A stretch of DNA of 64,000 bases from Autumnicola psychrophila (GTDB taxonomy: Bacteria; Bacteroidota; Bacteroidia; Flavobacteriales; Flavobacteriaceae). A program made the translations under genes and the position numbers. Location of the stretch: assembly GCF_031846645.1 (NCBI RefSeq), contig NZ_JAVRHN010000002.1:248001-312000 (forward strand). Reading direction: 5' to 3'. The notes under the pieces are model-generated. The model was not told where the DNA came from. It did not search any database and was given only the letters and a program-made list of their open reading frames with translations. Of this stretch, positions 15,745 through 24,137 are shown in pieces. Each line of letters opens with the position of its first letter. Position 1 is the first letter of the stretch.

Positions 15745-16392
15745 ATGCCAACAATCCTATCCACAAAAGTGCTTTCTCCTTCTCAAAAGCAACTTATTTT
15801 AAATTCAGGGTTAGGATTTATAGAATATAACGCTATTAAGATCGATTTTGTAGATTTTGAAGCTGTTTCTATTGAAAATGCAATCATTACGAGTAAAAAT
15901 GCTGCAAAAGCTATTATAAAAAAGGACATTTTGATTGAAAAATGCTTTTGTGTTGGCGAAAAGACTTCAGTATATCTAAAAGTTCATAATTATAAAGTAG
16001 CTGAAGTCGCAGATGATGGTCGAAATTTGGCAAATATCGTCCTTAATAATTACAGCGATCAAAGCTTTACCTTTTTCTGCGGAAATAGACGAAGGGACGA
16101 AATTCCTTCAGTTTTAAAAGAGAACCATATCGCTTTTGAAGAAATTGAAGTTTATAAGACAAGCCTAAATTTTCAACAATTTCGGCAGGAATTCGACGGA
16201 ATCCTGTTTTTTAGTCCGAGTGCGGTACAAAGTTTTACAAAAGAAAATCAGTTGAAGGATTCCATTGTATTTTGTATTGGCAACACGACCGCTTCAGAAG
16301 CAAAAAAACATACAGAGAATATAATTACCGCCACAAAACCGAGTATAGAAAATGTGATTGTACAGGCGGTGAAAATTTTAAAGAGCCGATAA
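15745..16392 (+). CDS. hemD: Uroporphyrinogen-III synthase
   Basis: This 215-residue protein follows hemC by 3 nt. It cyclises hydroxymethylbilane with inversion of ring D. The family is poorly conserved, but this protein shows its usual landmarks: ILSTKVLSPSQKQL at the start, IITSKNAAKAI, VGEKTS.YL, and FFSPSAVQSF...CIGNTTASEA near the end. Position and motifs together make the call firm. Confidence 0.9.
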   Translation: MPTILSTKVLSPSQKQLILNSGLGFIEYNAIKIDFVDFEAVSIENAIITSKNAAKAIIKKDILIEKCFCVGEKTSVYLKVHNYKVAEVADDGRNLANIVLNNYSDQSFTFFCGNRRRDEIPSVLKENHIAFEEIEVYKTSLNFQQFRQEFDGILFFSPSAVQSFTKENQLKDSIVFCIGNTTASEAKKHTENIITATKPSIENVIVQAVKILKSR

Positions 16393-16399
16393 AATAAGA

Positions 16400-16424
16400 C
16401 CTCACATTTTTAAAACCTGTGAGG
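16400..16424. repeat. Dispersed palindrome family A, copy 2 (within the heme operon)
   Basis: CCTCACA (16400-16406) pairs with TGTGAGG (16418-16424) around TTTTTAAAACC. It lies between hemD and hemE and contains the in-frame GTG (16419) that would otherwise extend hemE. No T tract follows, so it may modulate read-through or RNA stability rather than terminate. Confidence 0.6.
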
Positions 16425-16445
16425 TGGTCTACGAAAACTAATAAT

Positions 16446-17474
16446 ATGATCAAAAACGACTTATTACTAAAAGCATTAAGAGGCGAAACTGTAGAACGGC
16501 CGCCGGTTTGGATGATGCGCCAGGCAGGACGATATCTGCCGGACTTCATGAAACTAAAGGAAAAATACGATTTCTTTACGCGCTGCCGCACGCCTGAACT
16601 TGCTACAGAAATTACCGTAATGCCTATACGCCAGGTTGGGCCTGATGCAGCAATATTGTTCAGTGATATCCTTGTGATTCCGCAGGCGATGAATATCGAG
16701 GTGGAAATGAAACCCGGAGTTGGGCCATGGCTGCCAAATCCTGTAAGAACTATGGAAGGTGTCAATCAGGTTAATGTTCCCGATGTTCACGAGGAGCTTC
16801 AGTATGTTTTTGATGCTATTAGAATGACCAAAAAGGAGCTGAATGATGAAGTTCCACTAATTGGATTTGCCGGTTCGCCATGGACGATCCTGTGTTATAC
16901 CGTGCAGGGACAGGGCTCAAAGAATTTTGACCTCGCTAAAAAATTCTGTTTCTCAAATCCTGAAGCCGCTCATATTCTGCTTCAGAAAATTACCGATACT
17001 ACTATTGCATATCTAAAAGCCAAAGTTCAAGCCGGTGTAGACGTTGTTCAGCTTTTTGATTCCTGGGGCGGTATGCTATCCCCTGTAGATTATCAAACCT
17101 TTTCCTGGCAATATATGCAGCAGATTATTGATGCTTTAAAAGATGAGGTACCTGTGATCGCCTATGGAAAAGGCTGCTGGTTTGCCCTTAAGGAAATGTC
17201 AGAATCTGGTGCTGCCGCGTTGGGTGTAGATTGGACCTGTAGTGCCCGGAATGCACGTTATCTTAGTGGCGGAAGAATTACGCTTCAGGGAAATTTCGAT
17301 CCGGCAAGGTTATATTCTTCACCTTCAGATATTAGGAAAATGGTGAATCAGATGATCAATGAATTCGGAAAAGATGCTTATATCGCTAATCTCGGACACG
17401 GGATTTTGCCGGATATTCCTGTAGAAAATGCAAGGGCATTTGTAGATGCGGTCAAAGAATACAGGCCTGCATAG
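16446..17474 (+). CDS. hemE: Uroporphyrinogen decarboxylase
   Basis: This 342-residue enzyme removes the four acetate carboxylates of uroporphyrinogen III, giving coproporphyrinogen III. It has the substrate loop PPVWMMRQAGRYLPDF, the catalytic Asp in LFSDILV, FDSWGGMLSP, and NLGHGILPDIPVEN at the C-terminus. The start is placed at ATG 16446: the open frame begins at a GTG inside the palindrome at 16400-16424, and the family N-terminus matches MIKNDLLLKALRGE. Its stop overlaps the next start (TAGTG). Confidence 0.95.
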   Translation: MIKNDLLLKALRGETVERPPVWMMRQAGRYLPDFMKLKEKYDFFTRCRTPELATEITVMPIRQVGPDAAILFSDILVIPQAMNIEVEMKPGVGPWLPNPVRTMEGVNQVNVPDVHEELQYVFDAIRMTKKELNDEVPLIGFAGSPWTILCYTVQGQGSKNFDLAKKFCFSNPEAAHILLQKITDTTIAYLKAKVQAGVDVVQLFDSWGGMLSPVDYQTFSWQYMQQIIDALKDEVPVIAYGKGCWFALKEMSESGAAALGVDWTCSARNARYLSGGRITLQGNFDPARLYSSPSDIRKMVNQMINEFGKDAYIANLGHGILPDIPVENARAFVDAVKEYRPA

Positions 17475-17971
17475 TGGCAATCTGGAGCAGCCTTAAAAAC
17501 TTCAGTTTTCGGCAGCTATTGACGCTGTCAAAAGTGTTTATGCTGAAACCGAAGTTTATTGTTCCAACCTTTAAAGCCACAAAAAAGACCATAACAATCT
17601 GTGATCAACTCTTTGGAAACGATCATCACAGTAACAACCGGACAAATGCCTTTAGGCATGCCCTGTGGAATTATATGCTCTGCGAAGAGTACCAAAAAGT
17701 TTCAATATCTACGGAAATCGCGATGGAATGGAGCAGGAAAGTTACCGATTTACATGAAAACCTAATTCCTAATTCCGAACTTGCAAAGGCTATGGATCTG
17801 CACAACAATCAAATAGGCAGAAAACTATTTGAGGAAAGCGCAGCTTCAAAAATTCAAATTATCGACCTTCTAAAAGAGATGATGGAGCATGCGATAATGG
17901 TAAAAAATATACAAGAGCTTCAGGAAACAGGCGATAAACTAATCTTTATTGAAAAAAAGACTACCAAATGA
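17474..17971 (+). CDS. DUF6973-like protein in the heme operon
   Basis: This 165-residue protein is of unknown function. It contains RTNAFRHALWNYMLCEEY, then W, HE and MDLHNNQIGRKLFEE segments, the His/Asn/Glu-rich pattern of DUF6973-type domains, which suggests a small helical metal- or phosphate-handling fold. The gene overlaps hemE by one base (start GTG at 17474; an ATG at 17540 is the alternative) and hemF by 4 nt, so it is co-translated with heme enzymes. No membrane segment or signal peptide is evident. A role in heme synthesis is inferred from position only. Confidence 0.65.
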   Translation: MAIWSSLKNFSFRQLLTLSKVFMLKPKFIVPTFKATKKTITICDQLFGNDHHSNNRTNAFRHALWNYMLCEEYQKVSISTEIAMEWSRKVTDLHENLIPNSELAKAMDLHNNQIGRKLFEESAASKIQIIDLLKEMMEHAIMVKNIQELQETGDKLIFIEKKTTK

Positions 17972-18870
17972 AGGATAAGTTTTATAAATATATAGAGAAG
18001 CTTCAGGATCAAATCACCTCAAAACTGGAGCAGATAGATGGAAAAGCCAAATTTCAGCAGGATCTTTGGAAACGTGCTGAAGGCGGTGGCGGAAGAACGA
18101 GAGTTATTGAAAATGGAGCTGTTTTTGAAAAAGGCGGCGTAAACATTTCGGCCGTTCACGGGCCGCTTGCTCCTGCCATGCAAAAATATTTTAAAGTAGG
18201 GGAAGTCGATTTTTTTGCCTGCGGATTGAGCCTGGTGCTACATCCAAAGAATCCGATGGTGCCCACGGTCCATGCAAACTGGCGCTATTTTGAAATGTAT
18301 GATAAAGAAGGAAAAACAATTGATCAGTGGTTCGGTGGTGGCCAGGATCTGACTCCGTATTATCTTTTTGAAGAAGATGCGGTGCATTTTCATCAGGTTT
18401 GTAAAAACGCCTGCGACAAATCAAATCCTAAATTTTATTCCGAATACAAGAAGAGGTGCGATGAATATTTCTGGAATTCCCATCGCGATGAAGCCCGCGG
18501 AATCGGAGGTTTGTTTTTCGATTACTGCAAAGCTTCCGAAGAAATGAGCATAGAAGATTGGTATAATTTTGTAACCGAAGTTGGTGATAGTTTCCTTGAA
18601 GCTTATGTTCCTATAGTGGAAAAAAGGAAGGATTTACCTTATTCTGAAGCACAACGCAATTGGCAGGAAATACGAAGAGGCCGCTATGTGGAATTTAACC
18701 TGGTACACGACAAAGGTACACTTTTCGGCTTAAAAACCAACGGCAGGATAGAGAGTATATTAATGAGCCTTCCGCCGCATGTGCAGTGGGTTTACGACCA
18801 TCATCCGGAACCTGGAAGCGAAGAAGAGAAATTGCTTGAGGTGTTGAGGGAACCGAGGAGGTGGGTTTAG
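17968..18870 (+). CDS. hemF: Oxygen-dependent coproporphyrinogen-III oxidase
   Basis: This 300-residue enzyme oxidatively decarboxylates two propionates of coproporphyrinogen III to give protoporphyrinogen IX, using O2. Highly conserved blocks are present: GGGGRTRVIENGAVFEKGG, PTVHANWRYFE, WFGGGQDLTPYY, RGIGGLFFDY, and GRYVEFNLVHDKGTLFGL. The start overlaps the previous stop (ATGA). An aerobic oxidase here fits an aerobic marine flavobacterium; an anaerobic HemN is not in the window. Confidence 0.96.
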   Translation: MKDKFYKYIEKLQDQITSKLEQIDGKAKFQQDLWKRAEGGGGRTRVIENGAVFEKGGVNISAVHGPLAPAMQKYFKVGEVDFFACGLSLVLHPKNPMVPTVHANWRYFEMYDKEGKTIDQWFGGGQDLTPYYLFEEDAVHFHQVCKNACDKSNPKFYSEYKKRCDEYFWNSHRDEARGIGGLFFDYCKASEEMSIEDWYNFVTEVGDSFLEAYVPIVEKRKDLPYSEAQRNWQEIRRGRYVEFNLVHDKGTLFGLKTNGRIESILMSLPPHVQWVYDHHPEPGSEEEKLLEVLREPRRWV

Positions 18871-18960
18871 AGAAAAGACGTTAGACGATAGTCATTAGGC
18901 GGTAGAAAGAATCATATTAACAAACTTTCAGCTTAAAGCTGAAAACTTAAAACTTAAACC
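18871..18960. repeat. Short degenerate repeats and palindrome between hemF and hemB
   Basis: The 90-bp gap holds a degenerate tract (GACGTTAGACGATAGTCATTAG) and a perfect hairpin, TTTCAGCTT (18926-18934) with AAGCTGAAA (18936-18944), followed by repeated ACTTAAA units. No T tract or TAnnTTTG box is visible, so hemB probably remains in the operon. Confidence 0.45.
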
Positions 18961-19944
18961 ATGCTAATACGAAATAGAAGATTAAGAACAGGAGAAGCCA
19001 TTAGAAGCCTGGTAAGGGAGATTGCAATAACACCGAATGATTTTCTTGTTCCGCTTTTTGTGGTGGAAGGTAAAAATGTGAAGGAAGAAATTGCTTCTAT
19101 GCCCAATTATTACCGGTACAGCCTGGATTTGTTGGAAAAGGAAGTTAAGGAATTATGGAGCCTGGGATTAAAATCTGTCTTGCTTTTTGTAAAAGTTCCT
19201 GAAAAATTAAAAGACAATGCAGGTACCGAAGCTTTAAATCCTGACGGACTTATGCAAAGAGCAGTGAAAGCTGTAAAAAATGCAGTGCCGGAAATGCTGG
19301 TGATGACAGATGTTGCCCTGGACCCGTATTCTTCTTTTGGACACGACGGGATTGTTGCTGACGGCAAAATCCTGAATGACGATTCTGCTGCTGTTCTGGC
19401 TGAAATGTCTCTATCCCACGCTAAAGCAGGAGCTGATTTTGTCGCTCCAAGTGATATGATGGATGGTCGTATTTTCGAAATGAGGAGCTTATTGGAAGAT
19501 GAAGGTTTCCATGACACCGGAATTATGAGTTACAGTGCAAAATTTGCTTCGGCTTTCTACGGGCCGTTTCGGGATGCACTGGATTCTGCTCCTGTAGACG
19601 CCAAAGATATCCCGAAGGATAAAAAAACCTATCAGATGGATCCTGCAAACCGGGACGAAGCGATTAAGGAAACGCTTATGGACATCCAGGAAGGAGCCGA
19701 TATCGTTATGGTAAAACCCGGTCTTTGTTATCTTGATATTGTACGCGATATAAAGAATGCTGTAAATGTTCCCGTTGCAGTGTACCAGGTTAGTGGCGAA
19801 TATGCCATGATAAAAGCTGCCGCAGAAAAGGGTTGGCTCGACCATGATGCTGTGATGCTGGAGCAAATCACTTCCATAAAACGCGCCGGTGCCAATATGA
19901 TCGCGAGTTATTTTGCTAAAGACGTAGTAAAACTAATTTCCTGA
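18961..19944 (+). CDS. hemB: Porphobilinogen synthase (delta-aminolevulinic acid dehydratase)
   Basis: This 327-residue enzyme condenses two 5-aminolevulinates to porphobilinogen. It has the two Schiff-base lysines in SAKFASAFYGPFRDA and VMVKPGLCYLDI, and the VAPSDMMDGR segment. The metal region reads DVALDPYSSFGHDG, with Asp/Ala in place of the Cys of zinc-type enzymes, so this is the cysteine-free, Mg/K-dependent type. It follows hemF by 90 nt and ends at a strong terminator, closing the heme operon. Confidence 0.95.
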   Translation: MLIRNRRLRTGEAIRSLVREIAITPNDFLVPLFVVEGKNVKEEIASMPNYYRYSLDLLEKEVKELWSLGLKSVLLFVKVPEKLKDNAGTEALNPDGLMQRAVKAVKNAVPEMLVMTDVALDPYSSFGHDGIVADGKILNDDSAAVLAEMSLSHAKAGADFVAPSDMMDGRIFEMRSLLEDEGFHDTGIMSYSAKFASAFYGPFRDALDSAPVDAKDIPKDKKTYQMDPANRDEAIKETLMDIQEGADIVMVKPGLCYLDIVRDIKNAVNVPVAVYQVSGEYAMIKAAAEKGWLDHDAVMLEQITSIKRAGANMIASYFAKDVVKLIS

Positions 19945-19973
19945 TTAAAAACATCGAAAATTGGAAAAACAGG

Positions 19974-20000
19974 CCCTGCATTATTTTTGCAGGGTTTTTT
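19974..20000 (+). terminator. Intrinsic terminator of the heme operon
   Basis: CCCTGCA (19974-19980) pairs with TGCAGGG (19988-19994) around a 7-nt loop, followed by six T. Confidence 0.88.
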
Positions 20001-20104
20001 CATAGCTGAAGTTTACTGGGAACATGAACAGAAAATATATCACTTTTAATACTTTCTGCAGTCCCCTTCAGGAAAGCAAAGGCCAAAAATAATATAGGTC
20101 AAAA

Positions 20105-20137
20105 TTGTACAACGAATTCTCTTTCTGTGTACATTTG
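20105..20137 (+). promoter_or_regulatory. Promoter of the small secreted protein gene
   Basis: TTG (20105-20107), 22 nt, then TACATTTG (20130-20137) match the Bacteroidota consensus. The GTG start codon follows only four bases later, implying a leaderless or nearly leaderless mRNA. Confidence 0.55.
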
Positions 20138-20141
20138 AACC

Positions 20142-20501
20142 GTGAAATTCAGGAAGTTAAATAGCGCCCTTTCATTTTTGCTGATTGTGCTTTACAGCAC
20201 CTTCAGTACTCCTGCTATTGCATTTACTTTAGCTCCTGAAGAAGATACTTCGGAATTCAGAAGTAGCGAAAATCTTCAATCAAATCATAGCAACCGTTCA
20301 CTATTTTTTCAGGAATTTTCTGCAGACTTATCTCCGGAGATCACCAGATATTTTCCGGTGGACTTGGGCTTCTTGTCAAAATTTAAAGAGCCCGGTTTCT
20401 TTTCAGATAAAAGTTTTGAAGAATTTGCCTCCTGGGTTTATCTTCAGGATAAAAAAAGCCTGATTAAAAATCAAATTTTTCCATTCCACATCTTTTGGTG
20501 A
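20142..20501 (+). CDS. Small secreted protein of unknown function
   Basis: This 119-residue protein has a signal peptide (about 1-28: basic MKFRKLN, hydrophobic ALSFLLIVLY, cleavage near PAIA-F). The mature part is short, acidic and aromatic-rich, ending FPFHIFW. I recognise no domain. The start is GTG at 20142, and the promoter box four bases upstream leaves no room for an earlier start. It has no same-strand partner within 175 nt. It could be a periplasmic accessory peptide; coding status rests on the signal peptide and promoter. Confidence 0.55.
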   Translation: MKFRKLNSALSFLLIVLYSTFSTPAIAFTLAPEEDTSEFRSSENLQSNHSNRSLFFQEFSADLSPEITRYFPVDLGFLSKFKEPGFFSDKSFEEFASWVYLQDKKSLIKNQIFPFHIFW

Positions 20502-20676
20502 ACAAATGAATTCCGAAAATCGCCTTTGATGTTTTAATAACAGCAAAAGAGCTCAAAAAATTCATTTAAAAATTCTGGATATTTCCGGATCTCATAAAAC
20601 AAGAGAATCCCGATCAATTCAGCTTAAGGCGGTCAGATTTTCTGATGCCTTACAAATTCACTAAAAAAACATAACA

Positions 20677-21168
20677 ATGGATACAACATCAGTGATTATC
20701 GGCAGTATTCTGCTACTCCTCTTTGTAGGGCCAATTCTTTATGTAATATACCTGCAATCTTTAAAAGACAAAAAGCAATTAAAGATTCTAAATGAAGAAG
20801 GAGCACGTCAAAATCTAAAATTTGACCATACCGAAATTTCCAACTCACTCCTTCTAGGGCTTGATACCCGCGAGAAAAAACTTGTTGCGATAGAACCTGA
20901 CAATGAATATAAGACGACTATAATTGATCTGTTACATATAAGCGACAGCAGGATTTTAAAGAAAGTGATTCCAAACCCATCAAGCTTTAAAGATCGTGAG
21001 AAGATTATGCAGGTAAGTATTGAACTTATGGAAGCTCATGGAGTAGAAAAAAAGACTTCCCAAATCCTTTTCTATGATGAAGACGGCAGGGATAGTGAGG
21101 ACGTAGGTAGCCGACTTACAACTGCACTTAAATGGGAAAAACTTATTAAAACCAGTCTTTCAGCATAA
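20677..21168 (+). CDS. Single-pass membrane protein of unknown function
   Basis: This 163-residue protein has one N-terminal transmembrane helix (about 5-27, ending YVIYLQ) followed by a charged cytoplasmic domain with the strand-rich segment NSLLLGLDTREKKLVAIEP and IIDLLHISDSRILKK. The pattern resembles small flavobacterial membrane proteins of unknown role; no catalytic motif is visible. It appears monocistronic, with an intrinsic terminator 22 nt after the stop. The 175 nt upstream hold no clear promoter. Confidence 0.7.
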   Translation: MDTTSVIIGSILLLLFVGPILYVIYLQSLKDKKQLKILNEEGARQNLKFDHTEISNSLLLGLDTREKKLVAIEPDNEYKTTIIDLLHISDSRILKKVIPNPSSFKDREKIMQVSIELMEAHGVEKKTSQILFYDEDGRDSEDVGSRLTTALKWEKLIKTSLSA

Positions 21169-21190
21169 AAACATTTATTTGGTATTAGAT

Positions 21191-21230
21191 AAGGCTGTTA
21201 ACTCCTACGAATTAACAGCCTTTGCTTTTA
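21191..21230 (+). terminator. Intrinsic terminator
   Basis: AAGGCTGTTAA (21191-21201) and TTAACAGCCTT (21212-21222) form an 11-bp stem with a 10-nt loop, followed by the T-rich TTGCTTTT. Confidence 0.78.
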
Positions 21231-21306
21231 GATGTTTTAGGATTTCTTTATTTCATGTTGTGCTAAGAAATGGTAACTTAGGACCTCAAAAACAACCGGG
21301 AAACCA

Positions 21307-22434
21307 ATGGGATTACTTATTCTTTATGCTGTTCTTTCAATCTTTTTCTCATTTCTCTGTTCTCTGTTGGAATCAGTCCTGTTAAGCATTACACCTACCT
21401 ACATACGTGTTAAGTCTAAAGATGGGAAACAGTACGCCAAAACACTGCAAAATTTTAAACAAAATATTGACCAACCTTTAATTGCCATTCTTACAGTTAA
21501 TACGATTGCTCATACCGTAGGTGCGATTTTAGTTGGCGTCCAGGCCGAAAAAGCTTTTGGTGATGGCGGAAATGCGGTAGGAATAGTTTCTGCTATTATG
21601 ACTATGGCTATTTTAATTATTTCAGAAATTATTCCGAAAACAATTGGAGCAACCTATTGGCAATCTTTAGGGAACTTTACTGCAAAGACCTTAAAAATCA
21701 TGATTTTTCCGCTTCGTTATACCGGAATTTTATGGTTGATGATGCTTTTTACAAAATTAATAGGAAAGTCAGCTCACGTAAGCACGATGAGCCCGGAAGA
21801 ATTTATAGCCATTACAGATGCTGCAGAAGAAGAGGGGATGCTAAAGGAAAGTGAAACCACGGTAATTAAAAATTTACTGGTTTTTAAATCGGTTGAAGCA
21901 AAAGACGTAATGACACCATTTTCTGTCGCAGTTACTGAAGATGAAACAACAACTATTGAAAAATTCCACCGTAGTCACAAAAATCTAAGATTTTCACGAA
22001 TTCCGATTTATAGTAACAAAGTGAATAACATCACCGGATTTATCCTCAAGGATGAAGTGCTGGAAGAAATGATTGAAGAAAGAGGTAGTGAGCCTCTGAA
22101 GGTTTTAAAGCGTGACATTTCGGTCACTAATGCCAGTACTCCAATACCGGAACTTTTTGAAATCTATGTCCAGCAGCGGACCCACATGTCCATAGTTGTA
22201 GATGAGTATGGTAATACTGTAGGACTTGTGACAATGGAGGATATTATAGAAACACTCCTGGGACTGGAAATAATGGATGAGAGCGACAATATTGAAGATA
22301 TGCAGTTGCTGGCCAGACAAAATTGGGAACGAAGAGCAAAAAGGCTGGGGCTTATACAACGTAAGGATAATGAAGACACTACTGAAGAAGGAGACAACCC
22401 ACCTGAAGACTCCGCTGGGAACAGTAAAGATTAG
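21307..22434 (+). CDS. CNNM-domain / CBS-pair membrane protein (HlyC/CorC-like)
   Basis: This 375-residue protein has a CNNM transmembrane domain (about 1-180, four hydrophobic segments, LESVLLSITPTYIR near the start) and tandem CBS domains (about 195-320; MTPFSVAVTEDETT, PIYSNKVNNITGF, VVDEYGNTVGLVTMEDIIE). CNNM proteins mediate Mg2+ or other divalent-cation efflux, with CBS domains binding nucleotides. The usual C-terminal CorC domain is missing; the tail is short and acidic (EDTTEEGDNPPEDSAG). Its last 65 bp overlap the next gene in another frame. Confidence 0.85.
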   Translation: MGLLILYAVLSIFFSFLCSLLESVLLSITPTYIRVKSKDGKQYAKTLQNFKQNIDQPLIAILTVNTIAHTVGAILVGVQAEKAFGDGGNAVGIVSAIMTMAILIISEIIPKTIGATYWQSLGNFTAKTLKIMIFPLRYTGILWLMMLFTKLIGKSAHVSTMSPEEFIAITDAAEEEGMLKESETTVIKNLLVFKSVEAKDVMTPFSVAVTEDETTTIEKFHRSHKNLRFSRIPIYSNKVNNITGFILKDEVLEEMIEERGSEPLKVLKRDISVTNASTPIPELFEIYVQQRTHMSIVVDEYGNTVGLVTMEDIIETLLGLEIMDESDNIEDMQLLARQNWERRAKRLGLIQRKDNEDTTEEGDNPPEDSAGNSKD

Positions 22435-22861
22435 CGGAGACGAAGAGGGCATTTCAGAAATAAGATTTACTGAAAGTACTAAAAAGGTTTCAGAAGAAAC
22501 ACCTTCTTTACTACTTCCGGCAGTACAAGAATTAAAAGCTTATTTTGAAGGAGATCTCAAAGTGTTTAATTTAAAGCTAAATCCCGCCGGCACAGCTTTT
22601 CAAAAGAAAGTGTGGAAACTTTTATATGAAATTCCTTATGGCAACACGATCTCTTATCTGGAATTATCCAAAAGGATGGGGGACATAAAAGCAATTCGGG
22701 CAGTGGCAGCTGCAAACGGAAAAAACCCATTATGGATTATAATTCCCTGCCATAGAGTTATTGGCAGTAATGGTTCGCTTACAGGGTATGCAGGAGGCCT
22801 GGAGCGCAAAAAATGGCTTCTGGAACACGAAAATCCTTCCCTTCAACAATCCCTGTTCTAG
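22370..22861 (+). CDS. ogt: Methylated-DNA--[protein]-cysteine S-methyltransferase
   Basis: This 163-residue DNA repair protein removes alkyl groups from O6-alkylguanine onto its own cysteine. It has the active-site motif IPCHRVIGSNGSLTGYAGG, the RAVAAANGKNP DNA-binding helix-turn-helix, and the N-terminal THLKTPLGTVKISGDEEG strand of the family. The ATG at 22370 fits the family N-terminus; the open frame to 22277 is an overlap with the CNNM gene. The 65-bp overlap suggests translational coupling. Ogt versus AdaB type cannot be separated by eye, so the symbol is tentative. Confidence 0.88.
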   Translation: MKTLLKKETTHLKTPLGTVKISGDEEGISEIRFTESTKKVSEETPSLLLPAVQELKAYFEGDLKVFNLKLNPAGTAFQKKVWKLLYEIPYGNTISYLELSKRMGDIKAIRAVAAANGKNPLWIIIPCHRVIGSNGSLTGYAGGLERKKWLLEHENPSLQQSLF

Positions 22862-22871
22862 AAACTAAGCA

Positions 22872-24017
22872 ATGAATAAAATACTGAAAATTGTAAGTTT
22901 TATTGGTGCATTTGTTCTTATTGCAGTACTGCTACTTTATCTTTTGGAATATACCTATTTACTCCGGGGTATTCAGATAACTTACCTTCAGGGGCACACA
23001 ACTGCTTATATTGATGATTATACTGAATTTGCAAACAGAAGAATTCCAGCTTCGGAACAATCTCAGCCCTGGCCCAGCCATGCGAATTATAATGAAGTAA
23101 AAGCCACTGAACAATTAGAGGAATTAAATGCAGAACTGGGAACAGCAGCGTTTCTGATTATCAAAAATGACAGTATCTGGTTTGAAAAGTACTATCAGGA
23201 TTACGGCCCTGCCTCTAAAACCAATTCCTTTTCCATGGCTAAAAGTATTGTTTCGGCACTACTGGGAAAAGCAATTCGGGAAGAACATATTGAAAGTCTG
23301 GAACAACCTGTTGCAGATTTTTTTCCCCGGTTTGATCAAAGCTTAAAAGTGGGAGACCTTGCATCTATGGCTTCGGGATTAAACTGGAATGAAAATTATT
23401 ACAACCCTTTTGGAATGACCGCTGAAGCTTATTTTGGCGACGATATTCAGGAACTTATTCTGGACCTTGAGGTTACAGAGAAACCGGGACACGAATTTAA
23501 ATACCTTAGCGGTAATACCATTTTACTGGGTATGGTATTAGAAAAAGCTACAGGAATTCCACTTTCAGAATATCTTAGTAAAAGCTTCTGGAAGCCGCTC
23601 GGGATGAAGCACGATGCATTATGGCAGCTTGATAGCCGTGAGAGCGGAATGGAAAAAGCCTATTGCTGTATAGCTTCTAACCCAAGAGATTTTGCAAAGA
23701 TCGGAAGGTTATATAAGAACTATGGACGATGGAATGGACAGCAGATTTTAGATTCTTCTTATGTTGCCCGGTCCATTAAACCGCGTTTTGAGGAAAGTCC
23801 GCAGTATGGCTATGGCTTTTGGCTGAGCGAGTATAAAGACAAAGATTTTTTTTATATGCGGGGGATCCTGGGACAATATGTTGTCGTAATTCCTGAAGAT
23901 GATTTAATTATCGTTCGTCTGGGCCAAAACTTTATAAAAAAAGAGGATGACCAAGAACATTCTCCGGACCTCTTCAGATATATCGAGGAAGCTTACAAAA
24001 TGCTGGAAACATGGTAA
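22872..24017 (+). CDS. Serine hydrolase, beta-lactamase/class C-like
   Basis: This 381-residue protein has one N-terminal membrane helix (about 5-27) and a periplasmic serine-hydrolase domain. The SxxK nucleophile motif is in NSFSMAKSIVSALLGKAI and the tyrosine motif is YLSGNT. The AYCCIASNPRDFAKIGRLY segment is typical of 6-aminohexanoate-dimer-hydrolase-like members. Substrates of this family include peptides, esters and muropeptides; the true one is unknown. It starts 10 nt after the methyltransferase stop, in the same transcript. Confidence 0.84.
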   Translation: MNKILKIVSFIGAFVLIAVLLLYLLEYTYLLRGIQITYLQGHTTAYIDDYTEFANRRIPASEQSQPWPSHANYNEVKATEQLEELNAELGTAAFLIIKNDSIWFEKYYQDYGPASKTNSFSMAKSIVSALLGKAIREEHIESLEQPVADFFPRFDQSLKVGDLASMASGLNWNENYYNPFGMTAEAYFGDDIQELILDLEVTEKPGHEFKYLSGNTILLGMVLEKATGIPLSEYLSKSFWKPLGMKHDALWQLDSRESGMEKAYCCIASNPRDFAKIGRLYKNYGRWNGQQILDSSYVARSIKPRFEESPQYGYGFWLSEYKDKDFFYMRGILGQYVVVIPEDDLIIVRLGQNFIKKEDDQEHSPDLFRYIEEAYKMLETW

Positions 24018-24137
24018 ACTTAGCTCTCCCACCTGTCCAGATCAAAAGAGGAAGGGCCGAAATAGGTTATATACAACATTAACCCACAATACTTTAGCTT
24101 AATTTTAATGCTATTTATCATTTAGAATTCTTAGATT

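Noticed and set aside
16419..16445. Extended GTG start of uroporphyrinogen decarboxylase
   Set aside because: It lies inside the intergenic palindrome; the ATG at 16446 matches the family N-terminus.
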